From NCBI GenBank assembly GCA_001592145.1, contig BCWJ01000008.1, positions 84,678-148,677 on the forward strand: a stretch of DNA of 64,000 nucleotides, read 5' to 3'. The stretch comes from Xylanimicrobium pachnodae JCM 13526 = NBRC 107786. Its GTDB lineage: Bacteria > Actinomycetota > Actinomycetes > Actinomycetales > Cellulomonadaceae. Under the pieces are notes generated by a model that was given only the letters and a program-made list of their open reading frames with translations, had not been told where the DNA came from and did no database searches. This document shows, one piece after another, positions 1 to 7,914 of this stretch. How positions within the stretch are numbered: position 1 is the first letter of the stretch; every line of letters starts with the position of its first letter. A program made the translations under genes and the position numbers.

Positions 1-92
1 GATCGTCGCGGTTCTTCACGAGGCAACTGAACGTACCAGTGATATCTTACTGCGACAACAGATGATTCTCCGACCGCTCCCGAGGAGTTCCG

Positions 93-1031
93 GTGCCCCA
101 CGCCCCCACGACCCCCCGCCCAGCCGTCGTCCGCTTCGGTCCGGCGCTGCCCGGGCTCCCCGCCGTCCTCGCACGCTCCCCCGTCCGCGCCGGCACCGAT
201 CTCGCCCGCGCCAACGGGGCGCTCGTCACGTTCGGCGCCGACCCCGGGGCGCTCGCCACCGGCATCGCCGACGCCGAGCTCCTGCGCTGGGTGCAGCTAC
301 CGACCGCCGGGATCGAGCTGTTCGCCGACGCCCTCGACGCCCGGCCGGACCTCGTGTGGACCAGCGCGAAGGGCGCCTACGCGCGGCCCGTGGCCGAGCA
401 CGCGCTGATGCTCACCCTCGCCGTGCTGCGCGACCTCCCGCGCCGCGTGACCGCGCGGACCTGGCAGCGGCGGTCCGGCACCTCGCTGCACGGGTTGCGC
501 GTCGTCGTCATCGGCGCTGGCGGCGTCGCGCTCGAGACCGTGCGGCTGCTCAAGACGTTCCGCACGCACGTCACCGTCGTGCGCCGCCTGGCCCTCCCCG
601 TCGACGCCGCCGATCGCACCGTGGTCCAGGAGCATCTGGGCTCCGTGCTGCCCGACGCCGACGTCGTCGTCGTGGCGGCCGCCCTGACCGACGCGACCCG
701 CGGACTCCTCTCCCGCGACGCCCTGGCGCTGCTGCGCCCCACCGCGGTGCTCGTCAACGTGGGCCGCGGCGCCCTGATCGACACCGATGCCCTGGTCGAC
801 GCGCTGCGCCGACGTCGCCTGCGCGGGGCCGGGCTGGACGTCACCGACCCCGAACCGCTGCCGGACGGGCACCCCCTGTGGGACGAACCGCGCTGCATCG
901 TCACGCCGCACACCGCCGACACCCAGGAGATGATCGAACCCCTGTACCTGGACCGCATCCGGATCAACCTCGCGGCGTTCGCCGCGCACCGGGACCTGAT
1001 CGGCCGCGTCGATGTGGCGGCGGGGTACTGA
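93..1031 (+). CDS. D-isomer-specific 2-hydroxyacid dehydrogenase
   Basis: This 312-residue protein belongs to the NAD(P)-dependent D-2-hydroxyacid dehydrogenase family, which reduces 2-keto acids or oxidises D-2-hydroxy acids in the cytoplasm. The nucleotide-binding region is at about residues 137-150 (VVVIGAGGVA; the last glycine of GxGxxG is replaced by Ala). The family's catalytic triad is visible as Arg225 in VNVGRG, Glu254 in TDPEPLP and His273 in TPHTADT. The GTG start at 93 is chosen because GAGGAG lies 6 bases upstream. The substrate cannot be read from sequence. It stands alone, convergent with the MarR gene that follows. Confidence 0.85.
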   Translation: MPHAPTTPRPAVVRFGPALPGLPAVLARSPVRAGTDLARANGALVTFGADPGALATGIADAELLRWVQLPTAGIELFADALDARPDLVWTSAKGAYARPVAEHALMLTLAVLRDLPRRVTARTWQRRSGTSLHGLRVVVIGAGGVALETVRLLKTFRTHVTVVRRLALPVDAADRTVVQEHLGSVLPDADVVVVAAALTDATRGLLSRDALALLRPTAVLVNVGRGALIDTDALVDALRRRRLRGAGLDVTDPEPLPDGHPLWDEPRCIVTPHTADTQEMIEPLYLDRIRINLAAFAAHRDLIGRVDVAAGY

Positions 1032-1049
1032 CGCCTCATGTGCCCGACG

Positions 1050-1499
1050 TCAGACGGCACCCGTATCCAGGTGGTCCGCCAGCCGATGGAGGGCACCTTG
1101 CAGCTCGCTCAGCTCTTCCGCACTCAGCCCGAGTGCATCGCGGATATAGCACTCGGCGTCGGCCAGCACCGGGCGCATCGCCTGCCCGGCCGCGGTGAGC
1201 GCCACCGTCACCGCGCGCGCGTCGGACTCGGAACGCTCCAGCGAGAGCAGCCCGCGGTCCGCGAGACGGCGCAGCAGCGGGGTGAGCGTGCCGTGGTCGA
1301 GCCGGGTGGCCCGCCCGATCTCACCGATCGTGGACGGACCGCGCCGCGCGAGCGTGACGAGCACGAGGAACTGCGGGTAGGTCAGGCCGGCCGGTTCGAG
1401 CACCGCGCGGTAGCGGCCCGTGACGGTACGCGAGAGGGAGTAGAGGTCGAAGCACAGCAGGTCGCCCAGCACGGGCTGCTCACCGACCCGTTCGGTCAT
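1050..1499 (-). CDS. MarR-family regulator, OhrR-like thiol peroxide sensor
   Basis: A 149-residue winged-helix repressor of the MarR family. The N-terminal motif LLCFDLYSLSR carries a cysteine (Cys16) at the position of the peroxide-sensing Cys of OhrR, followed by LTYPQFLVLVTL and a DNA-recognition region around RATRLDHGTLTPLLRRL. Known OhrR proteins repress organic-peroxide reductase genes until this Cys is oxidised. The start at 1499 is preferred over longer in-frame starts because GGAGG precedes it and the upstream extension runs into the operator. It is divergent from the OsmC/Ohr gene at 1600, and paired operators sit between them, so joint repression of both genes is likely. Confidence 0.88.
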   Translation of the reverse strand: MTERVGEQPVLGDLLCFDLYSLSRTVTGRYRAVLEPAGLTYPQFLVLVTLARRGPSTIGEIGRATRLDHGTLTPLLRRLADRGLLSLERSESDARAVTVALTAAGQAMRPVLADAECYIRDALGLSAEELSELQGALHRLADHLDTGAV

Positions 1500-1545
1500 C
1501 CCGCTCACCTCCGCACCTCCCTGCATCCGATCCCTTGCGCCAGGA

Positions 1546-1578
1546 TATCTTGTGTGCAAGTATCTTGTACACAAGATA
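1546..1578. promoter_or_regulatory. Paired operators between marR and osmC genes
   Basis: Two overlapping dyads share the half-site TATCTTGT. The proximal one, 1561-1578, is TATCTTGT-AC-ACAAGATA with perfect 8-bp arms. The distal one, 1546-1563, is TATCTTGT-GT-GCAAGTAT with imperfect right arm. Their centres are 15 bp apart. Position between divergent regulator and OsmC genes makes this the likely OhrR-type binding site; that is inferred, not tested. Confidence 0.8.
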
Positions 1579-1599
1579 GTTCGACCACCGGAGGACACG

Positions 1600-2043
1600 A
1601 TGCCTACTCGTTCCGCACGCACCAACTGGACCGGCACCCTGGAGCAGGGCGTCGGCAAGACCGAGCTGACCAGCTCGAAGCTCGCCACCTACGACGTGTC
1701 GTTCCCCAAGCGCGCCGCCGACGACGCCGCGGGCACCACCAGCCCCGAAGAGCTCATCGCCGCCGCCCACTCCGCCTGCTACGCCATGCAGCTCAGCGCC
1801 GAGATCGCCGAGCGTGGCGGCGTCCCCGAGACCCTGGACGTCAGCGCGTCCGTCTCGCTCGGCCCGGACTCCGCCCGCGGCGGCTTCCAGCTCACCGGCA
1901 TCACGATCGTCGTGCGCGGCACCGTCAGCAACCTCGACGAGGCCGGGTTCCTCGACGCCGCCAACGGCGCCAAGGCCAACTGCCCCGTCAGCCGCGCCCT
2001 GACCGGCGTCGAGATCACCCTCGACGCGGCGCTGGCGGCCTGA
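1600..2043 (+). CDS. OsmC/Ohr-family organic hydroperoxide reductase
   Basis: A 147-residue OsmC-superfamily peroxidase that reduces organic hydroperoxides with a cysteine pair. Cys60 lies in the motif SPEELIAAAHSACYAMQLS and Cys128 in AKANCPVSRAL, matching the two reactive cysteines of the family. The SPEELIAAAH sequence resembles OsmC more than the classic Ohr branch, although the neighbouring regulator is OhrR-like. The start at 1600 follows GGAG (1590-1593) and avoids an upstream in-frame start that would lie inside the operator. A strong 20-bp inverted-repeat terminator follows at 2059. Confidence 0.9.
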   Translation: MPTRSARTNWTGTLEQGVGKTELTSSKLATYDVSFPKRAADDAAGTTSPEELIAAAHSACYAMQLSAEIAERGGVPETLDVSASVSLGPDSARGGFQLTGITIVVRGTVSNLDEAGFLDAANGAKANCPVSRALTGVEITLDAALAA

Positions 2044-2058
2044 CGACGCCCACAACAC

Positions 2059-2100
2059 AACGGCGACGCCCCCCGAGATCTCTCGGGGGGCGTCGCCGTT
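2059..2100. terminator. Perfect 20-bp inverted repeat after osmC
   Basis: Arms 2059-2078 and 2081-2100 are perfect reverse complements around a 2-base centre, ending in GCCGTT. It closes the osmC transcript before the flavoprotein operon. There is no long T-run, so terminator function is inferred from the very stable stem and its position. Confidence 0.8.
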
Positions 2101-2175
2101 GCTGCCATCCGGTCACATGGTGAGACACCAGCTCCTTAACTGGACGGTTTCGCTCAAGAAGACGACGTTGGGCTC

Positions 2176-3918
2176 GTGTCCAGCACCTCCAGCACCGCCA
2201 ACCGGCTCACGCGGTCAGCCCGCATCGCCCGCGCACCGCGCCCGGCGATCCTCCAGAACACCGGAGAGTCGCTCCAGCTCGCGGCCGACGTCCTCGTGCT
2301 GGGCGGCGGCCCGGCGGGCACCTGGGCCGCCATCGCCGCCACCGAGGCCGGCGCCCGCGTGGTCCTCGCGGACAAGGGGTACTGCGGCACCAGCGGGGTC
2401 GCGGCCACCGCCGGCGTCGGGCACTGGCTGGTCCCGCCCGACGTCGCCGCGCGCGACGCCGAGATCTTTCCCCGTGAGGCGCAGGGCGGGTACCTCACCG
2501 ACCGCACCTGGACCGACGCCGTGCTCGACGAGGCCTGGTACCGCACCGAGCTGATCCCCGGCTGGGGTTACCGGCCCGCCACGACCCCACCCCCGCGCCT
2601 GTTCGCGCAGCCCGGACGCCGCAGCTTCGCGGGCACCGCCCCCGACTACCTGCGGTTCCTGCGCGGCCGCACCAAGCGGGGCGGCGCCACGATCCTCGAC
2701 CACTCCCCCGCCCTCGAGCTCCTGGTCGACGACGACGGACACGTCAGCGGCGCGCGCGGCTACCAGCGGCAGGCGGGACGGCCCTGGACGGTGACCGCGG
2801 GCGCCGTCGTGCTCGCCACCGGCGGCACCACCTGGAAGAGCCACTCGCTGGGCGGCGACGTGGACACCGGCGAGGGGCACCTCATGGCCGCCGAGGTGGG
2901 CGCGCACCTGTCCAGCATGGAGTTCTCCAACTTCTACGGGATGGTGCCGCTGGGCACCTCCATGGACAAGAACGGCTTCTTCATCGCCGCCTCCTACTGG
3001 GACCACCACGGCGACCCGATCACGTACCGCAACCTGCACGAGTCGCGCGCCGAACTGCTCGCCGCCTCGCTGCGCGGCACCGTCACCGCAACGTTCACCC
3101 AGTTCCCGCCCGAGGCGCGGGCACGCGTGCGAGCCGGCATGCCCAACTTCTTCATGGTCGTCGACAAGCTCGGCGTCGACCCCTTCACCGACCGTTTCCC
3201 CATCGACTGGGTCCAGGAGGGCACCGTCCGCGGCACCGGCGGCGTCCACGTGCTCGACCACGACGCCGCCACCGGGGTACCCGGCCTGTACGCGGCCGGT
3301 GACATCGCCGCCCGTGACCGCATCGTCGGCTCCGCCACCGGGGCAGGCGGTCCCAACCTCGCCTGGGCGGTCGCCACCGGCACCTGGGCCGGGCGCGCCG
3401 CCGCCCGCGACGCGACTACCCCCGCCGCCCCGGCCCGGCTCACCCCCACCGGCACCCACGGTCTGCGAGCGCCCCGGGCCACCGCTTCCGCGCGCGGCGG
3501 CGACTCGTGGCGCGACGTCGTCGGCGTCGTGCAGGGCCAGATGCACCCCATCGCCAAGGCCGCGTTCCGTGACGAGGAGGGCCTGGCCGCCTCAGGCTCC
3601 CTGCTCGACGAGCGCTGGGCGCGCCCCGAGCGGCTCGTGCCGGCGGCCGGCACGGGCAGCGGCGAGGCGATCCGCACCCGGGAGGCCGCCGGGATGCTCG
3701 CGACCGCCCGCTGGGTGATCGCCGCCGCGCGCGCCCGCACCGAGTCGCGCGGCATGCACACGCGGGTGGACCACCCGCGCACCGACCCCGCCCAGACCCA
3801 CCGGCTGCTGGTCGGCGGGCTGGACGAGACGTGGGTCCGCCCGGACCCCGACCTGCCCGTCACCGGGCCCGTCCCTGCCGGTGCACCCGGCCCGGCCGAT
3901 GTGAAGGAGGCCTCATGA
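2176..3918 (+). CDS. FAD-dependent oxidoreductase, AprA/fumarate reductase-like
   Basis: A 580-residue flavoprotein of the succinate dehydrogenase/fumarate reductase/APS reductase alpha superfamily. A Rossmann FAD motif GGGPAG is at residues 43-48 and the second FAD-contact region GLYAAGDIAARD lies in the second half, followed by GSATGAGGPNLAWAVATG. Its stop overlaps the start of a dicluster ferredoxin gene (ATGA), so the two probably form one enzyme, much as AprA pairs with AprB. The pair is coupled to a nitrate/sulfonate/taurine-type importer, which suggests an oxidoreduction of an imported sulfur or nitrogen compound; the actual substrate is not evident. The GTG start at 2176 has only a weak upstream purine stretch, so the N-terminus is uncertain. 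Confidence 0.8.
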   Translation: MSSTSSTANRLTRSARIARAPRPAILQNTGESLQLAADVLVLGGGPAGTWAAIAATEAGARVVLADKGYCGTSGVAATAGVGHWLVPPDVAARDAEIFPREAQGGYLTDRTWTDAVLDEAWYRTELIPGWGYRPATTPPPRLFAQPGRRSFAGTAPDYLRFLRGRTKRGGATILDHSPALELLVDDDGHVSGARGYQRQAGRPWTVTAGAVVLATGGTTWKSHSLGGDVDTGEGHLMAAEVGAHLSSMEFSNFYGMVPLGTSMDKNGFFIAASYWDHHGDPITYRNLHESRAELLAASLRGTVTATFTQFPPEARARVRAGMPNFFMVVDKLGVDPFTDRFPIDWVQEGTVRGTGGVHVLDHDAATGVPGLYAAGDIAARDRIVGSATGAGGPNLAWAVATGTWAGRAAARDATTPAAPARLTPTGTHGLRAPRATASARGGDSWRDVVGVVQGQMHPIAKAAFRDEEGLAASGSLLDERWARPERLVPAAGTGSGEAIRTREAAGMLATARWVIAAARARTESRGMHTRVDHPRTDPAQTHRLLVGGLDETWVRPDPDLPVTGPVPAGAPGPADVKEAS

Positions 3919-4283
3919 TCGAGGTTCTCGACCCCGTGCGCTGCACGTCCTGCAACATCTGCGTCCGCGTGTGTCCCACCAACGTGTTCGACGCCGTCGA
4001 GGGCGACATCCCCGTGATCGCACGGCACTCGGACTGCCAGACCTGCTTCCAGTGCGAGGCATGGTGCCCGGCCGACGCCATCTTCGTCTCGCCGTCACGC
4101 ACCCCCGAGCCCGACGGGTCACCCCTGCGCGACGGCGAGGCCCTCGCCGCCCGCAACCTGCTGGGCCTGTACCGCGACCGGGTCGGCTGGCGCCGCGGCA
4201 CCACGTCCGCGTCCGAGAACCTGCCCAGCACCGACGACTACCACGTCTGGGCCACCCCCCTCCCCGAAGGAGCACCCCGATGA
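3915..4283 (+). CDS. Dicluster 4Fe-4S ferredoxin, AprB-like partner
   Basis: A 122-residue protein with two CxxCxxCxxxC(P) cluster motifs: Cys10, 13, 16, 20 and Cys41, 44, 47, 51. This is the pattern of bacterial 8Fe ferredoxins and of the beta subunit of APS reductase. After the clusters comes a tail of about 60 residues ending near TDDYHVWATP, reminiscent of the AprB tail that wraps the alpha subunit; that comparison is inference. AAGGAGG lies just upstream of the ATG, and ATGA overlaps link it to the flavoprotein before and the binding-protein gene after. It probably delivers electrons to or from the flavoprotein. Confidence 0.88.
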   Translation: MIEVLDPVRCTSCNICVRVCPTNVFDAVEGDIPVIARHSDCQTCFQCEAWCPADAIFVSPSRTPEPDGSPLRDGEALAARNLLGLYRDRVGWRRGTTSASENLPSTDDYHVWATPLPEGAPR

Positions 4284-5323
4284 GCCCCCGAACCTCCCGC
4301 CCGTCCGACGCACACCGGCCCCGACGCGCACCGCGCGCCCTGGCCGCCGTCGTCGCGGTCGCCTCACTGCTCATGGCCGCGGGGTGCGCAGCGTCGTCGT
4401 CTGCGGCCACCGGCCACGCATCCAACGACGGAGAACTCGTGCCGTTGACCGTTGGTGCGCCGTGGGAGGGGACGTCCGGGAAGGCTCCCGTGGCGACGAA
4501 CGCTTTCGGGTATGCCGTGGCGCAGGGTCTTGCCGACGACATCCTCGCCAAGTACGGGTTCAGCTACGAAGGGTTCGTCGGATTCAACAACGGCCCACCC
4601 GTCGTGCAGGCGCTACAGACCGGGGACGTGCAGGTGGGCTTCATCGGCGACACTCCGGCGACGCAGGCGCGAGCCAGTGGAATCGACGTGCGGGCCATCT
4701 CCATCGCCCGGCCGACGTCGGACATCTGGTTCCTCGGCAAAGAGGGCGGCGTGAGCAGCCTTGACGAGCTCGCGGGGAAGAAGGTGGGCCTGCAGTTCGG
4801 CTCCAACTTCGACAAGTACGGGCGGGCCGCACTCGACCGCGCGGGTGTCGGTGACAAGGTCGAGTACATCAACCTGCTGTTCTCCGACGCCCTCCCCGCC
4901 CTCCAGCGGGGGGAGATCGACGCGGTCCCTCTCCCGGCGACCGTTGCGGGCCTCTGGCTCGCGAAGAACGACTTCCCGATCCTGTCCAAGGCCGGCGAGG
5001 ACGACCCCGACCTGCTGGCGACGAGCGTCACGCTCACCTCCGATGAGTTCGCAGCCAAGAACCCGAAGATCACCGAGGCGGTCTGGGCCGTGCTGCAGGC
5101 CGGTGCGAAGGCGATCGAGGCCGACCACGACAAGTACGCCGCCTGGGTCGAGGAAGCCAATGGTCAGTCTGCCGACATCGTCCTGGCCGCCAACCTGTGG
5201 CGCTGGGCCGACGAGCGGGTCGACCCGGAGGGCCTGGCGACCGTGCAGTCGACCCTGCAGTTCCTTCTGGACTCCGGAACCGCGACCGAGAGCTTTGACG
5301 TCAACGCCTGGGTGCTGCCGTGA
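4280..5323 (+). CDS. ABC transporter substrate-binding lipoprotein, SsuA/TauA/NrtA-like
   Basis: A 347-residue extracytoplasmic binding protein. A twin-Arg-rich N-terminus and hydrophobic segment (residues 19-35) end in a lipobox with the lipidated residue Cys36 (LLMAAGC). The mature part has the NMT1/SsuA-like pattern, for example the runs QTGDVQVGFIGDTPATQA and LQRGEIDAVPLPATVAGLW. Family members bind aliphatic sulfonates, taurine, nitrate or related small anions. It overlaps the ferredoxin gene (ATGA) and the permease gene (GTGA), so it is made with both. The ligand is unknown, and the coupling to a redox pair is the best clue. Confidence 0.88.
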   Translation: MSPRTSRPSDAHRPRRAPRALAAVVAVASLLMAAGCAASSSAATGHASNDGELVPLTVGAPWEGTSGKAPVATNAFGYAVAQGLADDILAKYGFSYEGFVGFNNGPPVVQALQTGDVQVGFIGDTPATQARASGIDVRAISIARPTSDIWFLGKEGGVSSLDELAGKKVGLQFGSNFDKYGRAALDRAGVGDKVEYINLLFSDALPALQRGEIDAVPLPATVAGLWLAKNDFPILSKAGEDDPDLLATSVTLTSDEFAAKNPKITEAVWAVLQAGAKAIEADHDKYAAWVEEANGQSADIVLAANLWRWADERVDPEGLATVQSTLQFLLDSGTATESFDVNAWVLP

Positions 5324-6171
5324 GTGCCGGGACCCTGGCTCCTGGGACCGTCGCATCGCCATCCGAGACGCCCCGGACGGTCCGGAGGCGGCCCCCGGCC
5401 GTCACCGGGCGGCTGGGTGATATCGCCCTGCGCACAAGCGTGCCGGTGCTGCTGCTCGGGCTGTGGGCGTGGGGTTCCGGCTCAGGTCGCATCGAAGAGC
5501 GGATCTTCCCGTCCCCGTGGTCGGTGGCCACCACGTTCGTGGACCTGGTGCGCACCGGCGTGCTGTGGGACAACCTGTCGGTATCGATCGGCCGGGTCGC
5601 GCTCGGCTTCGTCATCGGCGGCTCGCTGGGCTTGCTGCTCGGCACCCTGGCCGGGCTCGTGCGCCTGGGCGACCAGCTCCTCGACCCGACCCTCCAGATG
5701 CTGCGCACGATCCCGTTCCTCGCGGTGGCGCCCCTGCTCATCCTGTGGTTCGGCATCGACGAGCGGCCGAAGATCATCATCATCGCGACGGCCGCTCTGT
5801 TCCCGCTCTACCTGAACACGCACTCGGCGGTCCGCAACGTCGACCGCAAGGTCCTCGAAGCGGGTCGGGTGTTCGGACTGCGGGGGCTGGCACTCGTGCG
5901 CCAGGTGGTGCTGCCCGAGGCGATCCCAGGCATCCTCGTCGGGCTGCGCGTCTCCCTGTCCGTGTCCTTGCTCGCCCTCATCGTCGCCGAGCTCACCAAC
6001 GCCCCCAAGGGCCTCGGGTTCCTGATGACCAGCGCGCAGCAGTACTACCAGACCGACGTGCTCGTGGTCATCATCGTCATCTACGCCGTGTGGGGCTTGT
6101 CGGTGGACCTGATCGTGCGTGGCATCGAACGGGTGCTCCTGCCCTACAAGCACCTGGGGAGGTCCGCATGA
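5320..6171 (+). CDS. ABC transporter permease, SsuC/TauC-like
   Basis: A 283-residue inner-membrane permease of the binding-protein-dependent importer class, with about six hydrophobic segments. The cytoplasmic coupling (EAA) loop is visible as EAGRVFGLRGLALVRQVVLP, which contacts the ATPase. The GTG start at 5320 overlaps the stop of the binding-protein gene, and the stop overlaps the ATPase start (ATGA). It forms the membrane channel of the importer encoded with genes 4280 and 6168. Confidence 0.9.
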   Translation: MSAGTLAPGTVASPSETPRTVRRRPPAVTGRLGDIALRTSVPVLLLGLWAWGSGSGRIEERIFPSPWSVATTFVDLVRTGVLWDNLSVSIGRVALGFVIGGSLGLLLGTLAGLVRLGDQLLDPTLQMLRTIPFLAVAPLLILWFGIDERPKIIIIATAALFPLYLNTHSAVRNVDRKVLEAGRVFGLRGLALVRQVVLPEAIPGILVGLRVSLSVSLLALIVAELTNAPKGLGFLMTSAQQYYQTDVLVVIIVIYAVWGLSVDLIVRGIERVLLPYKHLGRSA

Positions 6172-6878
6172 GCGGCGTGCACGCCACCGGAGTGGTCAAG
6201 AGGTTCGGCGATCGCACGATCCTGGACGGGTTCAGCCTGGACATCGCACCCGGTGAGTTCGTCGCGCTGCTGGGCGCGTCCGGCAGCGGGAAGACGACGT
6301 TCCTGCGCATCCTGGCCGGGCTGGAAGACCACGACGGGGGCACGGTCGACGCTCCCGGGCAGCGCACCGTCGTCTTCCAGGAGCCGCGCCTCGTCGCCGC
6401 CAAGCGCGTTCGGGACAACGTCCTGCTGGGGCAGCGCCCCACGGCACAGCACCGCAAGGCAGCGTCCGCGGCACTGGCCGAGGTGGCGCTGGCCGGGCAG
6501 GAACGGGCCTGGCCCACCACCCTGTCCGGCGGGGAGGCGCAGCGCGTCGCCCTCGCCCGCGCCCTGGTGCGCCGCCCCGACCTGCTCTTGCTCGACGAAC
6601 CCTTCGCCGCGCTCGACGCCCTGACGCGCATCCGCATGCAGGCGCTCGTCGCGGACCTCGTGCACGAGCACCGCCCCGCCGTCCTGCTCGTCACCCACGA
6701 CGTCGACGAGGCGATCCTGCTGGCCGATCGCGTCGCCGTCCTCCAGGACGGAGTCGTGGGCGTCGAGGTCGAGGTACCGTTCGCGCGGCCCCGGCGCCGC
6801 GGAGTGGCCGGCTTCGGGGACCTGCGCCGTCGCCTGCTCGCCGAGCTCGGCGTCGAGGAGACCATCGGGGCGGCGTAG
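6168..6878 (+). CDS. ABC transporter ATP-binding protein, SsuB/TauB-like
   Basis: A 236-residue ABC ATPase that powers the importer. Walker A GASGSGKT is at 36-43, the Q-loop near residue 71 (VFQEPRL), the signature LSGGE at 119-123, Walker B LLLLDEP at 139-145 and the H-loop in LLVTHDVDEA. The VFQEPRLLPW-type sequence around the Q-loop is typical of the SsuB/TauB/NrtD group. GGGGAGG precedes its ATG. It is the last gene of the operon, and a 17-bp perfect hairpin follows at 6885. Confidence 0.92.
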   Translation: MSGVHATGVVKRFGDRTILDGFSLDIAPGEFVALLGASGSGKTTFLRILAGLEDHDGGTVDAPGQRTVVFQEPRLVAAKRVRDNVLLGQRPTAQHRKAASAALAEVALAGQERAWPTTLSGGEAQRVALARALVRRPDLLLLDEPFAALDALTRIRMQALVADLVHEHRPAVLLVTHDVDEAILLADRVAVLQDGVVGVEVEVPFARPRRRGVAGFGDLRRRLLAELGVEETIGAA

Positions 6879-6884
6879 CCGGTA

Positions 6885-6921
6885 GGCCTCGTCGGTCACG
6901 GCTGCCGTGACCGACGAGGCC
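6885..6921. terminator. Terminator of the flavoprotein/ABC operon
   Basis: Arms 6885-6901 and 6905-6921 are perfect 17-bp reverse complements around a CTG loop. The position directly after the ATPase stop supports transcription termination, although no T-run follows. Confidence 0.8.
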
Positions 6922-7090
6922 GCTTACCCCGAGCCCGTCCCGTACCGTCGCCACACTGCGCTGATGATCGACACCACCCTGCCAGCCGCCGGGTCCGCAC
7001 CGCCCAGCGTCCGACCCGCACGGCCCGTGACGGCTGCCCGGAAGGCAGGGCAAAGAACACCGATCGATCCTCTCTCGCGATCGACGAACC

Positions 7091-7222
7091 GTAGAGTTCA
7101 CATCCGACGAACCGTAGAGGTCACTCGAAGGCAGAGTTCTCAGCAGAACCGATGCAGACTTAGCAATTCACGGTGTGCAGACTTATCAATAGAAGCGCTG
7201 CAGAGTTCACAGTCGGGCTAGT
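7091..7222 (+). repeat. Six short motifs at mostly 23-bp spacing
   Basis: The stretch 6879-7230 carries no gene beyond the terminator, but near its end a degenerate 11-mer, roughly GYAGASTTMNC, recurs at 7091, 7114, 7131, 7154, 7177 and 7200. Intervals are 23, 17, 23, 23 and 23 bp. The first two copies also share a 19-of-20 flanking match starting CGACGAACC. The array ends nine bases before the ATPase start codon at 7231. Regular two-turn spacing suggests a protein-binding array, perhaps for autoregulation; the binder is unknown. Confidence 0.7.
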
Positions 7223-7230
7223 CTGGCGCG

Positions 7231-7773
7231 ATGACGGAGCCCAGAGATCACACCAGTTCGACGCGGGATGACGCGCTACGACCGAGGCGCGCACACGCGG
7301 TCCTCGAAGCGCTGATCCAAGACGAACCTGTGGTCGCGATCCACGGCCCCCGTGCCGTGGGCAAGTCGACCCTGCTCCGATCCGTTGCGGAAGCACACGG
7401 GGTCGGCGTCGTCGACCTCGACGACCCCCGTGCGCTCGACGCGGCACAGGCGAACCCGAGCCTGACGACGTCTGCCACGCGCCCCGTGTGCATCGACGAG
7501 TACCAGCACGCGACCGTCCTCCTCGACGCGCTGAAGGCTCAGCTCAACGCACAGGGATCGGTTCCGGGCACCGCGATCATCACCGGCTCAACTCGGCAGG
7601 ACGCGCTGCCGTTGTCGACCCAGGCGCTCACCGGGCGCCTGTACGCCATGAGCCTGTGGCCGTTGTCCCAAGGAGAGATCGACGGCGTTCACGAGGGGTT
7701 CCTCGAAGGCCTTGCCGACGACGCACAGGCGCTCGTCACCGCACAGCTCGCGTCGACCACGACACGGGCTGAG
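7231..7773 (+). pseudogene. AAA/DUF4143 ATPase, N-terminal half, interrupted
   Basis: The first 181 codons of an AAA_14/DUF4143-type ATPase. Walker A is GPRAVGKST at residues 39-47, Walker B is CIDEYQ near 87-92, and a sensor-like ITGSTRQD follows. The natural frame stops making sense after GAG at 7771-7773, where the left end of the transposition unit begins. The missing C-terminal half is at 15358-16131 in a compatible frame, and joining them gives a 438-residue protein of normal family length. The fragment still has its start and its upstream repeat array, and it could yield a chimeric protein running into the element. Family members have unclear cellular roles. Confidence 0.9.
7769..7773. 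repeat. Left target-site duplication CTGAG
   Basis: CTGAG directly precedes the left end of the transposition unit and recurs at 15353-15357 directly after the right end. The shared sequence can be read as up to 7 bp (GGCTGAG), but 5 bp fits ends that start with CCT, as in IS1380-family elements such as ISEcp1. Confidence 0.85.
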
Positions 7774-7786
7774 CCTGGATCCACCG
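7774..7786 (+). repeat. IS1380 terminal inverted repeat, left
   Basis: CCTGGATCCACCG, the end next to the transposase 3' end. It pairs with CCTGAGTCCACCG (complement of 9384-9396) at 11 of 13 positions and with CCTCAATCCACCG (complement of 15340-15352) at 11 of 13. Confidence 0.8.
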
Positions 7787-7914
7787 TCGATGGTTCTTGG
7801 CGGTTGTCGGTGACGTTCCGCTGTGGATGTCTGGGAGTTGGGCATGCGGTGTCCGCCGCTGTGTGCGGCTCTTCCACGTCGGTTCTCCGGTCATGCCCGT
7901 GCGGGGCTGGGCGG

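Noticed and set aside
6907..7221. 104-codon open frame before the ATPase gene
   Set aside because: It starts inside the terminator hairpin, has no ribosome-binding site and spans the repeat array.
7091..7222. Possible CRISPR array
   Set aside because: Units are short, degenerate and without unique spacers of constant length between identical repeats; there are no cas genes.
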